A stretch of 5,616 bases of DNA from Lysobacteraceae bacterium (GTDB lineage Bacteria > Pseudomonadota > Gammaproteobacteria > Xanthomonadales > Xanthomonadaceae), in NCBI GenBank assembly GCA_027483745.1, contig JAIXTZ010000166.1, positions 1 to 5,616 on the forward strand, read 5' to 3'. The notes under the pieces were generated by a model that was given only the letters and a program-made list of their open reading frames with translations, did not search any database and was not told where the DNA came from. Within the stretch, counting starts at the first letter, position 1; the number at the start of each line of letters is the position of its first letter. The position numbers were made by a program, and so were the translations under genes. Shown here piece by piece: positions 1-5,616 of the stretch.

Positions 1-43
1 CGCCCCACATGGCGAGGTCGGCGGCGTCTTTTTCGGTGCTCAT
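1..43 (-). CDS. fliN: Flagellar motor switch protein FliN, N-terminal fragment
   Basis: Only the first 14 codons are in the window (MSTEKDAADLAMWG), running off the left edge. FliN is the most abundant C-ring protein. It carries a C-terminal SpoA domain and works with FliM and FliG in rotor switching and in docking the export apparatus. The identification rests mainly on position: the gene follows fliM directly, where fliN normally lies. The short, acidic, tryptophan-containing N-terminus fits the variable FliN leader, but the diagnostic SpoA domain lies outside. The ATG at 43-41 is supported by a GAGGA ribosome binding site (55-51) that overlaps the fliM TGA and is 7 nt from the start. This arrangement suggests translational coupling to fliM. 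Confidence 0.85.
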   Translation of the reverse strand, partial: MSTEKDAADLAMWG

Positions 44-50
44 GGGGTGG

Positions 51-55
51 TCCTC
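51..55 (-). promoter_or_regulatory. Ribosome binding site of fliN overlapping the fliM stop
   Basis: GAGGA overlaps the fliM TGA and is 7 nt from the fliN ATG. This fits coupled translation of the two switch proteins. Confidence 0.75.
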
Positions 56-1040
56 AGTTCGCCCGCGGCTTGCTGCCGGCCATGGGCGTGATGCGGGTGA
101 TCTTCACGGCGTTCTTGCCCTGGTACAGGCCGAAATCGCCTTCGTACAGCGGCAGCCCTTCGACGTGCAGCGGCGTCTTCTTCGGGATGTCGATGGGCAG
201 CACGTCGCCCACCTTGAGCGCGACGAGCTGGCGCACGCTCATGCGCTTGGTGGCCAGCACGCCGGCGACGTCGAGCTCGGCGAGGTTCACGCCCTCGCGC
301 AGCTGGATCGGGAAGTTCTCGTCCTTCTCGGAGCGGTCGGAAGCAATGCCGGCGTCGAGCAGTTCGCGGATCGGCTCGAGCATCCCGTAGGGCAGCGTCA
401 CGTGCATCTCGCCGCCGCCGCCCTCCAGCTCGACGTGGAACTTGCTCACCACCACGTACTCGCGGGGGCTGACGATGCTGGCGAAGTGCGGGTTCACTTC
501 CGAGCTGGTGTATTCGAATTCGAAGTTCATCACCGGCGCCCAGGCTTCCGTCAGGTCGGTGAAGGCCTGCTTCAGCATCAGCTGGATGACGCGCATCTCG
601 GTCGGGGTGAACTCGCGGCCTTCGATCTTGGCCGGGAAGCGACCGGCGCCGCCGAAGAAGTTGTCGAGCACCGCGAACACCAACGTCGGCTCGAAGACGA
701 TCAGGCCGGTGCCGCGGAGCGGCTTCATCTTGATGAGGTTCAAGTTCGTCGGCACGTACAGCGTGTGCAGGTAGTCGGCGAACTTCATCAGCTCGACGCC
801 GCGCACCGAGAGGTCGGCGGAGCGGCGCAGCAGGTTGAACAGGCCCACGCGCCACATGCGCGCGAAACGCTCGTTGACCATCTCGAGCGTCGGCATCTTG
901 CCGCGGACGATGCGGTCCTGGGTGGCGAAGTCGAAGGACCGCGCCACGCCGGGATCGACGTCGGTCTCGGTCTCGACCGCGCCCGAGTCGACGCCGTGGA
1001 GCAGGGCGTCGATCTCATCCTGGGAAAGCAGGTCGCTCAT
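54..1040 (-). CDS. fliM: Flagellar motor switch protein FliM
   Basis: The gene encodes a complete 328-residue FliM, a usual length for the family. FliM forms the middle of the cytoplasmic C-ring, binds phosphorylated CheY and transmits the direction signal to FliG. The conserved CheY-P-binding peptide is at the extreme N-terminus (LSQDEIDALL, residues 5-14). A variable acidic linker follows (about 18-35), then the CheC-like middle domain (about 40-230) with the FliG-contacting motif DNFFGGAGR at 126-134. The C-terminal SpoA domain (about 245-322), which pairs with FliN, contains LKVGDVLPIDIP. The gene lies 9 nt after fliL and 10 nt before fliN, and has no convincing Shine-Dalgarno of its own (GCGACGGCC precedes the ATG), so it is probably translated by coupling from fliL. 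No key motif is missing. A long antisense open frame across the gene is a GC-bias artefact. Confidence 0.98.
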   Translation of the reverse strand: MSDLLSQDEIDALLHGVDSGAVETETDVDPGVARSFDFATQDRIVRGKMPTLEMVNERFARMWRVGLFNLLRRSADLSVRGVELMKFADYLHTLYVPTNLNLIKMKPLRGTGLIVFEPTLVFAVLDNFFGGAGRFPAKIEGREFTPTEMRVIQLMLKQAFTDLTEAWAPVMNFEFEYTSSEVNPHFASIVSPREYVVVSKFHVELEGGGGEMHVTLPYGMLEPIRELLDAGIASDRSEKDENFPIQLREGVNLAELDVAGVLATKRMSVRQLVALKVGDVLPIDIPKKTPLHVEGLPLYEGDFGLYQGKNAVKITRITPMAGSKPRAN

Positions 1041-1049
1041 GGCCGTCGC

Positions 1050-1577
1050 TTACTGGGTGACGAAACTGGTGAACAGCAGGGCGGTGACGGTGTCGTCCTT
1101 GCCGGTCTCGGCTTCGAGCACCTTGTTGGTCTCGGCCAGCGCCCTCTCCTGCAGCGTCACCATGATGTCGGGCTTGGCCAGCTCCTCGCTGGTGAGCTGG
1201 CGGAACATCACCAGCAGGCCGCTGCGGATGGCGGGGAGGTGCGTCTCGATGGCCTTCTGTCCCGCCTCGCTCTTGGTGGCGAGCTGGATCTGCACCTGCA
1301 GGTACTTGGCGCTGCCGCCGGTGAGGTTGACCACCAGCGGATCCTTGACCTCGATGTAGCGGGTCTCGGCCTTCGGCGCCCCCTCCTCGCCCTCGGCGGC
1401 GGCCTCGGCCGCCTCGCCCTCGGCCGGTGCCGCATGGGGCTTGGGCATCATGAAGAACATGGCGCCGGCGACCAGGGCGGCGGAGCCCAAGGCCGCCCCG
1501 ATGATCGGGACGATGGGCGTCTTCGGCTTGGGAGCGGCGTCGGCGGGTGCGGCGGCTGCGGGCTTCTTGTCGGCCAT
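1050..1577 (-). CDS. fliL: Flagellar basal body-associated protein FliL
   Basis: The gene encodes a 175-residue FliL, a single-pass inner-membrane protein that surrounds or supports the MotAB stator and affects motor torque and swarming. The order is: a short Ala/Pro/Lys-rich cytoplasmic N-terminus (1-20), a transmembrane segment (about 21-44), an Ala/Glu-rich low-complexity linker (about 47-70), and the periplasmic stomatin-like domain (about 72-175). That domain has YIEVKDPLVVNL, the SGLLVMFRQLTSEEL helix at 109-123, and the typical C-terminal LLFTSFVTQ. The same frame is open to 1712, but the ATG at 1577 is chosen. It has AAGGA (1589-1585) 7 nt upstream, the protein then begins just before the membrane segment as in other FliLs, and the sigma-54 promoter lies inside the would-be extension. 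It is the first gene of the fliL-fliM-fliN operon. Confidence 0.94.
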   Translation of the reverse strand: MADKKPAAAAPADAAPKPKTPIVPIIGAALGSAALVAGAMFFMMPKPHAAPAEGEAAEAAAEGEEGAPKAETRYIEVKDPLVVNLTGGSAKYLQVQIQLATKSEAGQKAIETHLPAIRSGLLVMFRQLTSEELAKPDIMVTLQERALAETNKVLEAETGKDDTVTALLFTSFVTQ

Positions 1578-1584
1578 GGAGAGG

Positions 1585-1589
1585 TCCTT
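1585..1589 (-). promoter_or_regulatory. Ribosome binding site deciding the fliL start
   Basis: AAGGA lies 7 nt before the ATG at 1577. It supports this start over upstream in-frame starts that would extend the protein into the promoter region. Confidence 0.8.
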
Positions 1590-1606
1590 GCGGTCGTCGT
1601 GGGCAG

Positions 1607-1622
1607 TGCAAGACCCGTGCCG
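1607..1622 (-). promoter_or_regulatory. Sigma-54 (RpoN) promoter of the fliL operon
   Basis: On the minus strand the sequence CGGCACGGGTCTTGCA matches the sigma-54 consensus (TGGCACG-N4-TTGCA) at every consensus base except the first. The invariant GG (1621-1620) and GC (1609-1608) are exactly 10 nt apart. Transcription would start near 1596, leaving a 5' leader of about 19 nt that contains the AAGGA ribosome binding site. Flagellar genes of Pseudomonas and Xanthomonas type are known to use RpoN with the activator FleQ. No activator site was recognised upstream. The match and spacing are seen in the sequence; activity is inferred. Confidence 0.85.
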
Positions 1623-1864
1623 CGGCGGGGGGCCGGACCCGCCGGAAACCCGCCACCGTCGGCCTTCGGGCCGGTTCGAGGCTAGTAGGCGCTGAAACCG
1701 TTCGTCGTTCAATCGGCGCGTTTTGAGTATTCCTGACTCTTCGCCGCGGGGATTCGGTCATGCTTCGGCGGCCCCTCTCCCCCGAGGGGTGGAGGAGCGG
1801 TACGACACGCTTCGAGCGGCGCGAAACGAGGTACCCCCCCGGCCTTCGATTCCGCCCTGTCCTG

Positions 1865-1935
1865 CGACCGCGCTGCTTGGCGGTCGGCCCCCTCCGAGCC
1901 CGACCCGGCCCCCGCCGAGGTCGGGTTTTCTTTTT
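1865..1935 (+). promoter_or_regulatory. Candidate attenuator: alternative hairpins in the regulator leader
   Basis: Four segments have mutually exclusive pairings on the plus strand. Segment 1 (CGACCGC, 1865-1871) pairs with segment 2 (GCGGTCG, 1880-1886) over 7 bp. Segment 3 (CCCGACC, 1899-1905) pairs with segment 4 (GGTCGGG, 1919-1925) over 7 bp to form the terminator stem. Segment 2 can instead pair with segment 3 (GGTCGG 1882-1887 with CCGACC 1900-1905, 6 bp), which would break the terminator. The layout resembles a classical anti-antiterminator, antiterminator and terminator series. The pairing is seen in the sequence, but its use is inferred. In GC-rich DNA the antiterminator pairing could be chance, and no leader peptide or known riboswitch core was recognised. 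Confidence 0.35.
1899..1935 (+). terminator. Rho-independent terminator, plus strand
   Basis: A perfect 7-bp GC-rich stem (CCCGACC 1899-1905 with GGTCGGG 1919-1925) can be extended inside by about 3 bp across a bulged A. It is followed directly by TTTTCTTTTT (1926-1935). The T-tract is on one side only, so it acts on plus-strand transcription. No plus-strand gene is visible before it. It therefore either ends a short RNA started in the divergent region or attenuates transcription into the regulator gene that starts about 107 nt later. Confidence 0.8.
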
Positions 1936-2042
1936 CCGCGCGGCTTCACTTCGCCGGTAGCGATCGCCACACTCGACGCCATGCCCGCCTGCCCGACCCG
2001 CTTTGCGCCGCCCACCGGCCCCCTCGCCCGGAGCCGCCGCGC

Positions 2043-2783
2043 ATGAGCCCGCCGATGGTGACGGCCAGCCCGCCACTGCGGGTGGCGCTGGTGGAGGACG
2101 ACCGCATCGAGGCGGAACGCGCCATCGCCGCCCTCCGGGCCGCCGGCCACGAGGTCGAGTGGTTCACCGAAGGCGTGCAGTTCATGGCCGAGGTGCGCGA
2201 GGCCCGGCACGAGCTGTTCCTGTTCGACTGGCACCTGCCCGACACCGAAGGCACCGCCCTGGTGGGCTGGGTGCACCGCTCGGTCGGCCGCCGGGCCCCG
2301 ATCATCATCTTCAGCCGCTTCGACGACGACGAGCGCATCGTCGAGGCGCTGGCCGCCGGTGCCGACGATTACATCATCAAGCCGACCTCGGCGACCGTCC
2401 TGCTGGCCCGGATCGCCGCGGTGACGCGCCGGTTCCAAGGCACCACCACCGGGCCGCTGCGGGTGGAATTCGGGCCGTACCGCATCGACGGCGCGGCCCG
2501 CGAACTGACCCGCGACAGCGAACGCATCGAGCTGCAGCCCAAGGAATTCGACCTGGCGTGGTACCTGTTCCTGCACCGCGACCGGCTGGTGCGCCGCGAA
2601 GAGCTCGTGGCCGCCATCTGGGGCCGCGACCTCGGCGGTTCGGCCCGCACGCTCGACACCCACCTGTACACGCTGCGTCGCAAGCTGATGTTCGCCGAGA
2701 ACGGCCTGCGGCTGTCGAACGTCTACCGCGAGGGCTACCGGCTGGAGCTCGCCCCCGCGGCGGCAGGCGCTTCAGGCGACTGA
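2043..2783 (+). CDS. OmpR/PhoB-family two-component response regulator
   Basis: This is a 246-residue cytoplasmic DNA-binding response regulator of normal family length. The receiver domain (about 12-130) has the acidic pair D19/D20, phosphoacceptor D62 in LFLFDWHLPD, the Ser/Thr switch position at S91, aromatic switch residue Y110 and the conserved K113 followed by P114, so it should be phosphorylatable. The C-terminal winged-helix domain (about 140-236) includes QPKEFDLAWYLF, the ELVAAIWG segment and the recognition-helix region ARTLDTHLYTLRRKL, ending in YREGYRLEL. The ATG at 2043 is preceded by GGAG (2030-2033) at 9-nt spacing; the next ATG (2055) has no ribosome binding site. The gene is divergent from fliL and its 3' end overlaps the convergent histidine kinase gene by 12 bp. 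That kinase is the likely phosphodonor. Target genes cannot be read from the sequence, and the name is left open. Confidence 0.95.
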   Translation: MSPPMVTASPPLRVALVEDDRIEAERAIAALRAAGHEVEWFTEGVQFMAEVREARHELFLFDWHLPDTEGTALVGWVHRSVGRRAPIIIFSRFDDDERIVEALAAGADDYIIKPTSATVLLARIAAVTRRFQGTTTGPLRVEFGPYRIDGAARELTRDSERIELQPKEFDLAWYLFLHRDRLVRREELVAAIWGRDLGGSARTLDTHLYTLRRKLMFAENGLRLSNVYREGYRLELAPAAAGASGD

Positions 2784-5039
2784 AGCTTCGCGCTCGAGCG
2801 GCAGCTCGATACGGAACTCCGCCCCGCCTTCCGGCGGGTTGTCGACGAACACGGTGCCGCGGTGGCGGGCCACCACGCTCATCACCATGGCGAGTCCGAG
2901 GCCCACGGATCGGGTCGAGGATTTCGGGGTCCGGGCCAGCGGCCCGAAGCGCTGGAACAGCTGGCTGCGCCGCGCCGGGGCGATGCCCGGGCCGCCGTCG
3001 CGGACGACCACGGCCAAGGCTTCGCGGCGTCGCTCGACGCGAACATCGACGCGGCCGCCCGACGGCGTCACCTTCACCGCATTGCTCAGGAGGTTCTCCA
3101 CCGCTCGGCGCAACAGCGCGGCATCGCCGATCACCCACCCGGCTTCCGGGTCGTCGATGGTCAACTCCAGGCGAACCTGCTTCACGCTCGCCTCGGGCGT
3201 GCTGGTTTCGACGGCCTCGAGCACCACGTCGGCCAGCAGGACCGGCTCGGCGCGGGTGAAGGCTTCGGGCGAAGCCGAACGCACGAAGTCCAGGTACGTG
3301 GTCGCCATCTGCACCATGCGCCGGGCCAGACGCTCGGCGGTGCGCAGCACCTGCTGGGTGGACGGCGTCAGCGCGGGATCGGACAACACCCCCTCGCAGA
3401 GCTCGACCAGGGCGTGGGCCGGTGCGCGCAGGTCGTGGGAGAGGAAGTCGATGGCGGCCTGGCGCTCGCGCTGGTCGGCCATCAGGCCGGTGAGCTCGGT
3501 GACGCAGACGAGCGTGTCGTGCTGGTCGGACTCACGTCCCCCCGGCAAGGGCTCGAACGCAACGACGACCTCGCGTTCGCCGCACTGCGCCAGCAGGCGC
3601 GCACTGCCTGCACCCACGTACTGCCCGGCATCGGCCGGCAGGCGCAGATCGACGGCGGCCAGCCAGTCGCGCAAGGTGCCCATGGGGGCCTCGGGGTCGG
3701 TGCGCCACGCCACCGCCTGCGCGTTGCCGAGGCGCAGGCGCTGCTGGCCGTCGATGACGACGATGGCGGCCGGCTGCACGTCGATCAGGCGATGCACGTA
3801 CTCGCGCTGCCGGCGGATGCTCGCGACCGCCTGGCGCACCGTGGCCAGCGCCTCGTCGAAATCGAAACCGCGACGGGTGGCCGGCGGCGCCGTCGCTTCG
3901 CGGCGGAGCACGGCGATCTCGGCGGCCAGCATCGACGCTGAGCGCACGTAGCGATGCATCACCTCGGCGAACACCTGCAAGGGCAGGGCGATCGCGAGCG
4001 CCACCGGCGGCAGCCAGAACAGCATGCGGTAGGCCAGGAGATAGGCCACCAGCATCAGGACGAGGAAACCGAGCGCGAACACCGTGGCGCGGCGCTGCCG
4101 CAGGTAGCGGAGCGCCAGGCCGAAAGCGAGAAGGACGCCACCGACGATCGCCGCGGCCGTCCACGAGGAGGGCTCACGGAACACGTGGCCGGTGAGCAGG
4201 GCGGCCGTGGCCTGCGCCTCGTACTCGTCGACGGTGAGGCCATCGTCGGCCCAGCCGGAGACCGCGGTGGTGAGGTTGATCTCGGTGTCCTGCTCGGACT
4301 GCCCGATGATGACGATGCGATCGCGCCAGGCATCGGGATGCACCTCGCCATCGAGCACGTCGGCGGCGCTGATCCGGCGGACGCTGCCGTCTCCGCCGAG
4401 GAACGCAAAGACATAGGCATCCTCGGCCACGGTCGGCGAATCGAAGGCCGCCTGCAGGGCCACGCGACGATCCTCGGGCACCAGGTCGCCCGCCTGCTGC
4501 AACAGCGCGAGCGCGAAACTCGGGCGCAGCGCACCGGCCAGCGGCGCGGCGTGGAAACTGCCGCGGATCACGTTGTCGTCGCCGGTACCGACGAGCTGCA
4601 GGCCCAGCGTGCGGAAACCGACCTTCTCGGCCGTGCGGAAGGCCTCTTCCGCGCTTTGGTGCGCCGTGTCCGTGGCATAGGCCTTGCCGACGGTATTGCC
4701 GTGGCGTGCCAAGGCCTCGCGCAGCACGCCGAGGCCCTCGCGGTCGCGCGGGTCGCGCGGGTCGAAGGCGACGTAGGCGCCGATCACGCGAGGTTTCACC
4801 TGGTTCAGGCGATCGACCAGGCGGGCCAGCGCCAGCGGCCGCCGGTCGATGAAGTCGGGATAGCGCCGCTCCGCCTCGCCGTCGATGTGCACCAGCACGA
4901 TCTCCGGCGGCGCCTCGCGCTGGTGCAGGCGCATCAGCTGGTCATAGACGCGCGTGTCGAAGGGCGTGAGCACGTTGAAGCCGACCAGCAGGGCGGCCAG
5001 CAGCGGGATCACCAGCGCGTGGATCGGCAGGCGGCGCAT
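2772..5039 (-). CDS. CHASE2-domain sensor histidine kinase
   Basis: This 755-residue membrane sensor kinase has a clear order of domains. An N-terminal transmembrane segment (about 7-24) is followed by an extracytoplasmic CHASE2 domain (about 27-290; IVLVHIDGEAERRYPDF near the start, DRIVIIGQSEQDTEI near the end). Three closely spaced membrane segments follow (about 293-312, 318-338, 341-361), the usual CHASE2 topology. Next come a helical linker (about 365-415) and a PAS-like region (about 416-515). The kinase core has the H-box FLSHDLRAP with phosphorylatable H535, the N-box NLLSNAVK (N649, N653), the G1 box DGGPGIA (681-687), the F-box LFQRFGPL and the G2 box GLGLA (713-717). All catalytic motifs are intact. 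It has no receiver or Hpt domain, so it needs a separate response regulator, probably the convergent OmpR-type gene. The ATG at 5039 is chosen because it lies 4 nt after the amidohydrolase stop and directly before the first membrane segment. A start at 5129 would add 30 Pro/Cys-rich residues overlapping the upstream gene. The Shine-Dalgarno is weak, which fits translational coupling. The natural ligand is unknown. Confidence 0.95.
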   Translation of the reverse strand: MRRLPIHALVIPLLAALLVGFNVLTPFDTRVYDQLMRLHQREAPPEIVLVHIDGEAERRYPDFIDRRPLALARLVDRLNQVKPRVIGAYVAFDPRDPRDREGLGVLREALARHGNTVGKAYATDTAHQSAEEAFRTAEKVGFRTLGLQLVGTGDDNVIRGSFHAAPLAGALRPSFALALLQQAGDLVPEDRRVALQAAFDSPTVAEDAYVFAFLGGDGSVRRISAADVLDGEVHPDAWRDRIVIIGQSEQDTEINLTTAVSGWADDGLTVDEYEAQATAALLTGHVFREPSSWTAAAIVGGVLLAFGLALRYLRQRRATVFALGFLVLMLVAYLLAYRMLFWLPPVALAIALPLQVFAEVMHRYVRSASMLAAEIAVLRREATAPPATRRGFDFDEALATVRQAVASIRRQREYVHRLIDVQPAAIVVIDGQQRLRLGNAQAVAWRTDPEAPMGTLRDWLAAVDLRLPADAGQYVGAGSARLLAQCGEREVVVAFEPLPGGRESDQHDTLVCVTELTGLMADQRERQAAIDFLSHDLRAPAHALVELCEGVLSDPALTPSTQQVLRTAERLARRMVQMATTYLDFVRSASPEAFTRAEPVLLADVVLEAVETSTPEASVKQVRLELTIDDPEAGWVIGDAALLRRAVENLLSNAVKVTPSGGRVDVRVERRREALAVVVRDGGPGIAPARRSQLFQRFGPLARTPKSSTRSVGLGLAMVMSVVARHRGTVFVDNPPEGGAEFRIELPLEREASVA

Positions 5040-5043
5040 CGGC

Positions 5044-5616
5044 TCAGCGGGCGGCGGACGTCGCGGCGGCAGGTGGGGAATGCAGGGCGTCGAGCGCAAC
5101 GGCGAGCAGGCTGCGCAGGCCGGGCTCAAGCGCCGACTCGTCGAGCAGGAATTCCGGCGAGTGGTTCATCGGCGCGCGGCGCGGGTCGATGCCCGGGCCG
5201 GTGCTGCCGACGAACCAGTAGAAGGTCGGCGCCACGGTGCTGAACTGCGAGAAGTCCTCGCCGATGGTCAGCAGCGGCATCTCGACGACCTTGTCCTCGC
5301 CCAGCGCGGCGCGCAGTGCCGCACCGCCGCGCTCGGCGCGCTCGGCGGCATTCGCGGTGAGCGGGGCGTTGAGATTGACGCTGAGCTCGGCGGTGGCGCC
5401 AGCCGACTCGGCGATGGCCTTCGCCGTGCGCTCGAAGCGCGCGATGACGTCGGCGCGCACGCCGTCGTCGAAGGCGCGCAGCGTGCCGGCCATGCGTGCC
5501 TCGTCGGGGATGATGTTGAAGCGCACGCCGGCCTGCACCTGGCCGGTGGAGAGCACCACGGGCGAGCGCACGATGTCGGTCTGGCGCGAGACGATGGTCT
5601 GCATCGCCATCTGCAC
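5044..5616 (-). CDS. M20-family amidohydrolase (metallopeptidase), C-terminal part
   Basis: The visible 190 codons run from the right edge to the TGA at 5046-5044; the N-terminal part, probably somewhat more than half of the protein, is outside. The fragment matches the M20 amidohydrolases of the hippurate hydrolase/N-acyl-amino-acid deacylase type. These are zinc- or manganese-dependent enzymes that cleave the amide bond of N-acylated amino acids or small peptides. It begins in the dimerisation (lid) domain, with VRFNIIPDEARMAGTLRAF at visible residues 31-49. It returns to the catalytic domain with TIGEDFSQF (E120 in the metal-site region) and NHSPEF (H152, a metal ligand in this family). 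The tail is Pro/Ala-rich. The GTG at the window edge is an internal codon and not the start. The histidine kinase gene begins 4 nt downstream, so the two probably share a transcript. Substrate and cellular location cannot be judged, because the catalytic N-terminus and any signal peptide are not visible. Confidence 0.92.
   Translation of the reverse strand: MQMAMQTIVSRQTDIVRSPVVLSTGQVQAGVRFNIIPDEARMAGTLRAFDDGVRADVIARFERTAKAIAESAGATAELSVNLNAPLTANAAERAERGGAALRAALGEDKVVEMPLLTIGEDFSQFSTVAPTFYWFVGSTGPGIDPRRAPMNHSPEFLLDESALEPGLRSLLAVALDALHSPPAAATSAAR

Larger units (their letters stand above)
1578..2042. other. Divergent non-coding region between fliL and the response regulator gene
   Basis: This 465-bp stretch has no credible gene; open frames here give Arg/Pro-rich translations without recognisable domains. 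The fliL side holds the sigma-54 promoter and a small hairpin, GGCC-TTCG-GGCC (1661-1672), with a stable tetraloop. Further right are a 6-bp stem with a 6-nt loop (CCCCTC 1772-1777 with GAGGGG 1784-1789), a run of seven C (1834-1840), a 7-bp stem (1865-1871 with 1880-1886) and the plus-strand terminator. A palindrome GCGATCGC lies at 1960-1967. No clear sigma-70 promoter was found for the regulator gene: the best matches to -35 and -10 boxes are poor. Confidence 0.7.

Noticed and set aside
9..1685. Long plus-strand open frame of about 558 codons across fliM and fliL
   Set aside because: It is antisense to three confidently identified flagellar genes, spans their junctions, has a His/Gly/Arg/Leu-rich composition without domains, and arises from strong third-position GC bias.
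1661..1690. GGTTCGAGGC resembling a tRNA T-loop
   Set aside because: The flanking bases cannot form the 5-bp T-stem, and no acceptor, D or anticodon arms can be found around it. The nearby GGCC-TTCG-GGCC is a plain hairpin without a T-tract.
1578..1712. Upstream extension of FliL to a start at 1712
   Set aside because: It would place the sigma-54 promoter and the good ribosome binding site inside the coding region, and the added residues do not resemble a FliL N-terminus.
1945..1973. Possible sigma-70 promoter for the regulator gene (TTCACT, 17 nt, CACACT)
   Set aside because: The -35 has four and the -10 only three matching bases, no better than expected by chance in this region.
1723..2046. 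Small plus-strand open frame of 107 codons in the divergent region
   Set aside because: It runs through the terminator hairpin and T-tract, is Pro/Arg-rich with no recognisable domain, and has no ribosome binding site.
2003..3259. Plus-strand open frame covering the regulator gene and the end of the kinase gene
   Set aside because: It lies in another frame of the regulator and antisense to the kinase, and its translation is Arg/Pro/Gly-rich with no motif.
5040..5129. Kinase start at 5129, adding 30 residues
   Set aside because: The addition overlaps the end of the amidohydrolase gene, is rich in Pro, Cys and Arg, and lies before a natural start that directly precedes the first membrane segment.
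3954..5243. Plus-strand open frame of about 429 codons opposite the kinase and amidohydrolase
   Set aside because: It is the antisense shadow of two genes with clear catalytic motifs, and it has low-complexity, His/Gln/Arg-rich composition.

Overview
The window is high-GC, densely coded bacterial DNA. It most likely comes from a motile gammaproteobacterium close to Xanthomonadales/Lysobacterales. Three things point there: the FliM N-terminus (MSDLLSQDEIDALLHGVDSG) resembles xanthomonad FliM as I remember it, a sigma-54-type promoter sits directly in front of fliL (sigma-54 control of flagellar genes is typical of gammaproteobacteria rather than Burkholderiales), and the neighbours include a CHASE2 histidine kinase. 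The order-level assignment is an inference; no ribosomal RNA or other marker gene is present.

Left part (1-1622, minus strand): the start of a flagellar operon, fliL-fliM-fliN, transcribed leftwards out of the window. fliL is the first gene and has a sigma-54 promoter (GG-N10-GC) about 20 nt from its ribosome binding site. The genes are 9-10 nt apart. FliL supports the stator, and FliM and FliN form the switch (C-ring) complex that CheY-P acts on.

Middle (1578-2042): a 465-bp non-coding divergent region between fliL and a response regulator gene. Besides the sigma-54 promoter it holds several GC-rich hairpins and a strong plus-strand intrinsic terminator (1899-1935) about 107 nt in front of the regulator. 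The hairpin before the terminator shares complementary segments with it, so the two could form mutually exclusive structures, as in a transcription attenuator. The terminator could instead end a small RNA.

Right part (2043-5616): an OmpR-type response regulator gene (plus strand) converges on a CHASE2-PAS-like histidine kinase gene (minus strand). Their 3' ends overlap by 12 bp, so both stop codons lie in one 12-bp sequence. The kinase gene starts 4 nt after the stop of an M20-family amidohydrolase gene, so those two probably share a transcript. The kinase and regulator are each intact in their catalytic motifs and each lacks another partner in view, so they are probably a cognate pair encoded on opposite strands. 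A role in sensing an envelope signal, perhaps connected with the amidohydrolase, is only inferred from position.

I see no mobile element, CRISPR array, tRNA or rRNA. No clearly undescribed system is visible. The most interesting points are the possible attenuator in front of the regulator and the convergent two-component pair.
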